Shown piece by piece: positions 63,098 to 64,000 of a stretch of DNA of 64,000 nt; within the stretch, counting starts at the first letter, position 1; each line of letters begins with the position of its first letter. The translations under genes and the position numbers were made by a program. This DNA comes from Bacteroidales bacterium UBA1714 (GTDB lineage: Bacteria; Bacteroidota; Bacteroidia; Bacteroidales; Paludibacteraceae). Location of the stretch: contig DCIY01000030.1 in assembly GCA_002317295.1 (NCBI GenBank), forward strand, positions 1 through 64,000, read 5' to 3'. The notes below the pieces were generated by a model that searched no databases, had not been told where the DNA came from, and worked only from the letters and a program-made list of their open reading frames with translations.

Positions 63098-64000
63098 TTT
63101 GCGCTCTGAATCGTATCTTGGGGCAATTGCAAGGTGTATAAGATAGCTTCTGCCTGGCGCAGCGCATTGCGTTTGCGTTGACCGGCGGCATAGATAAACA
63201 CTTCTGCCGTAACGATTTGTCCATGTACTTCGTCCACACGGGTGTGACTGACATACGGACCGCCCATCGCTTCTCCGCCTTGCATTTTCCACAGTCCGCG
63301 AACTTCCCCCGCATACTGATGGTTCTGGACACTCAATGCCCGCATTTGTGGCGGGAAAACCTTGTACTCCGTTCCCATATAACTGCCCGGTACACTGGCC
63401 GAAATCTTGGGCCCCAACACTTCGTCCCGTTTGGCACATAAATAGGGCAGGGTAAAGGTATTGGGGTCGGTATAGGGGTATTTGTACACAATCAAATCGC
63501 GCCGCATGGGTCCTTTGTTATTGCAGCACCAGACAAAATCCGTGGTATCCTTAATCAGCATATAGTCCTGTGGAATCCACATGTCCACCCCAATGGTTGC
63601 CTGGAGCGCTTGGCGTGCCTGCTTATTCGTGCTGGCTTTTAAGAAACCATCCTGGCGACGAATCTCCTCCCTCACAAACCACTCGCGTACCTGTTCACCA
63701 TGGTCCATCCACCAGACCAGCATCGAATCCACACAAGGGGCCTGAATTCTGCAGTACGCTTGTGGCGTAGACCATTGGTCGCGAATATACTTGGCCTGAG
63801 TGTGGGTATAGCGTTCCGCGCTGATGTCTGCCATCAGTATGTTGCGGGTGGATTTGAGAAAATCGTCAAACACGCTGTTGCTCACATGGGTGAGATTAAA
63901 ATAAGGTTCCATCTGGGGCAAACACGGCATATCGGCCCCCATCACCACTTCGATATCGGCATAGACCGTTTTGGGACAAACCACCAGACATTCATAGATG
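63094..64000 (-). CDS. DUF4837 family protein, N-terminus cut by window end
   Basis: At least 302 residues; the frame stays open to the window edge, so the N-terminal signal region lies outside. CLPQMEPYFNLTHVSNSVFDDFLKSTRNILMADIS and RGLWKMQGGEAMGGPYVSHTRVD match DUF4837, a Bacteroidetes lipoprotein family of unknown function. A GTG at 63984 could be read as a start, but homology continues upstream of it. Confidence 0.8.
   Translation of the reverse strand, partial: IYECLVVCPKTVYADIEVVMGADMPCLPQMEPYFNLTHVSNSVFDDFLKSTRNILMADISAERYTHTQAKYIRDQWSTPQAYCRIQAPCVDSMLVWWMDHGEQVREWFVREEIRRQDGFLKASTNKQARQALQATIGVDMWIPQDYMLIKDTTDFVWCCNNKGPMRRDLIVYKYPYTDPNTFTLPYLCAKRDEVLGPKISASVPGSYMGTEYKVFPPQMRALSVQNHQYAGEVRGLWKMQGGEAMGGPYVSHTRVDEVHGQIVTAEVFIYAAGQRKRNALRQAEAILYTLQLPQDTIQSAN

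Overview
The window reads as a chromosome segment of an anaerobic member of the Bacteroidales. Supporting evidence from the sequence: a SusC/SusD pair, a BtuB/BtuG cobalamin uptake pair, the type IX secretion proteins PorU and PorV, PepSY-like, DUF3109, DUF4837 and DUF349 proteins of Bacteroidetes type, pyruvate:ferredoxin oxidoreductase with a 2[4Fe-4S] ferredoxin, a rubrerythrin, and thirteen promoters of the Bacteroidetes type (TTTG, exactly 20 nt, then TAnnTTTG). I cannot assign a genus. I see no phage, IS element, plasmid or CRISPR genes.

Layout. 1-430: a tRNA-Pro gene with a duplicated 3' end behind it. 430-3783: a cobalamin riboswitch controlling btuB and btuG. 3809-7643: an operon of glycerate kinase, GntP-type permease, NudC-like Nudix hydrolase, DivIC/FtsB-like protein and RuvC. 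7652-17202: a 54-residue ferredoxin, a degenerate AAA_14 ATPase, PFOR, then nadC, an M24 aminopeptidase and argS. 17244-26680: a carbohydrate region (deacetylase-fold lipoprotein, ROK kinase, MFS permease, SIS-domain protein, a 55-residue two-helix membrane protein, SusC, SusD), with codon use suggesting high expression of the SIS and SusCD genes. 26886-29093: DUF3089 lipoprotein, zinc-ligand-less sirtuin, PepSY-like lipoprotein. 29199-35280: gyrA, TPR protein, ruvX, def, mntP, DUF3109. 35302-40976: acyl-CoA synthetase-like enzyme, coaX, outer-membrane protein, TPR protein, lptC. 41019-43242: DUF349 protein and an FtsE-like ATPase. 43204-54916, minus strand: sufE, aroK, a short DUF3256-like protein, ispF, porV, porU, a shrunken FAH-like protein, der, slyD and lptD. 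54984-61021: pheS, yceD, rpmF, an RluB-type pseudouridine synthase, a CE2-type esterase, a dicarboxylate/amino acid symporter and rubrerythrin. 61086-64000: terminator, tRNA-Ser with another duplicated 3' end, an ABC-F protein with a shortened first domain, and a DUF4837 gene running off the window end.

The genes form a mostly core complement: anaerobic pyruvate oxidation and NAD synthesis; translation (ArgS, PheS, Def, L32, RluB, Der); DNA topology and recombination (GyrA, RuvC, RuvX); and a cell-envelope set (LptC, LptD, PorU, PorV, FtsE-like, DivIC-like). The accessory parts are the B12 uptake operon and the glycan uptake region.

The most unusual structure is at gene junctions. At seven places the DNA immediately before, or overlapping, a start codon is built of degenerate 7-bp units; the unit differs from site to site but the period of seven is kept. 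A second pattern is that promoter, leader and start codon are locked at fixed distance in several genes (start codon 17-18 nt after the promoter). In yceD the codon at that exact place is AGG instead of ATG. Both tRNA genes also have a 19-21 bp copy of their 3' end 144-165 bp away.
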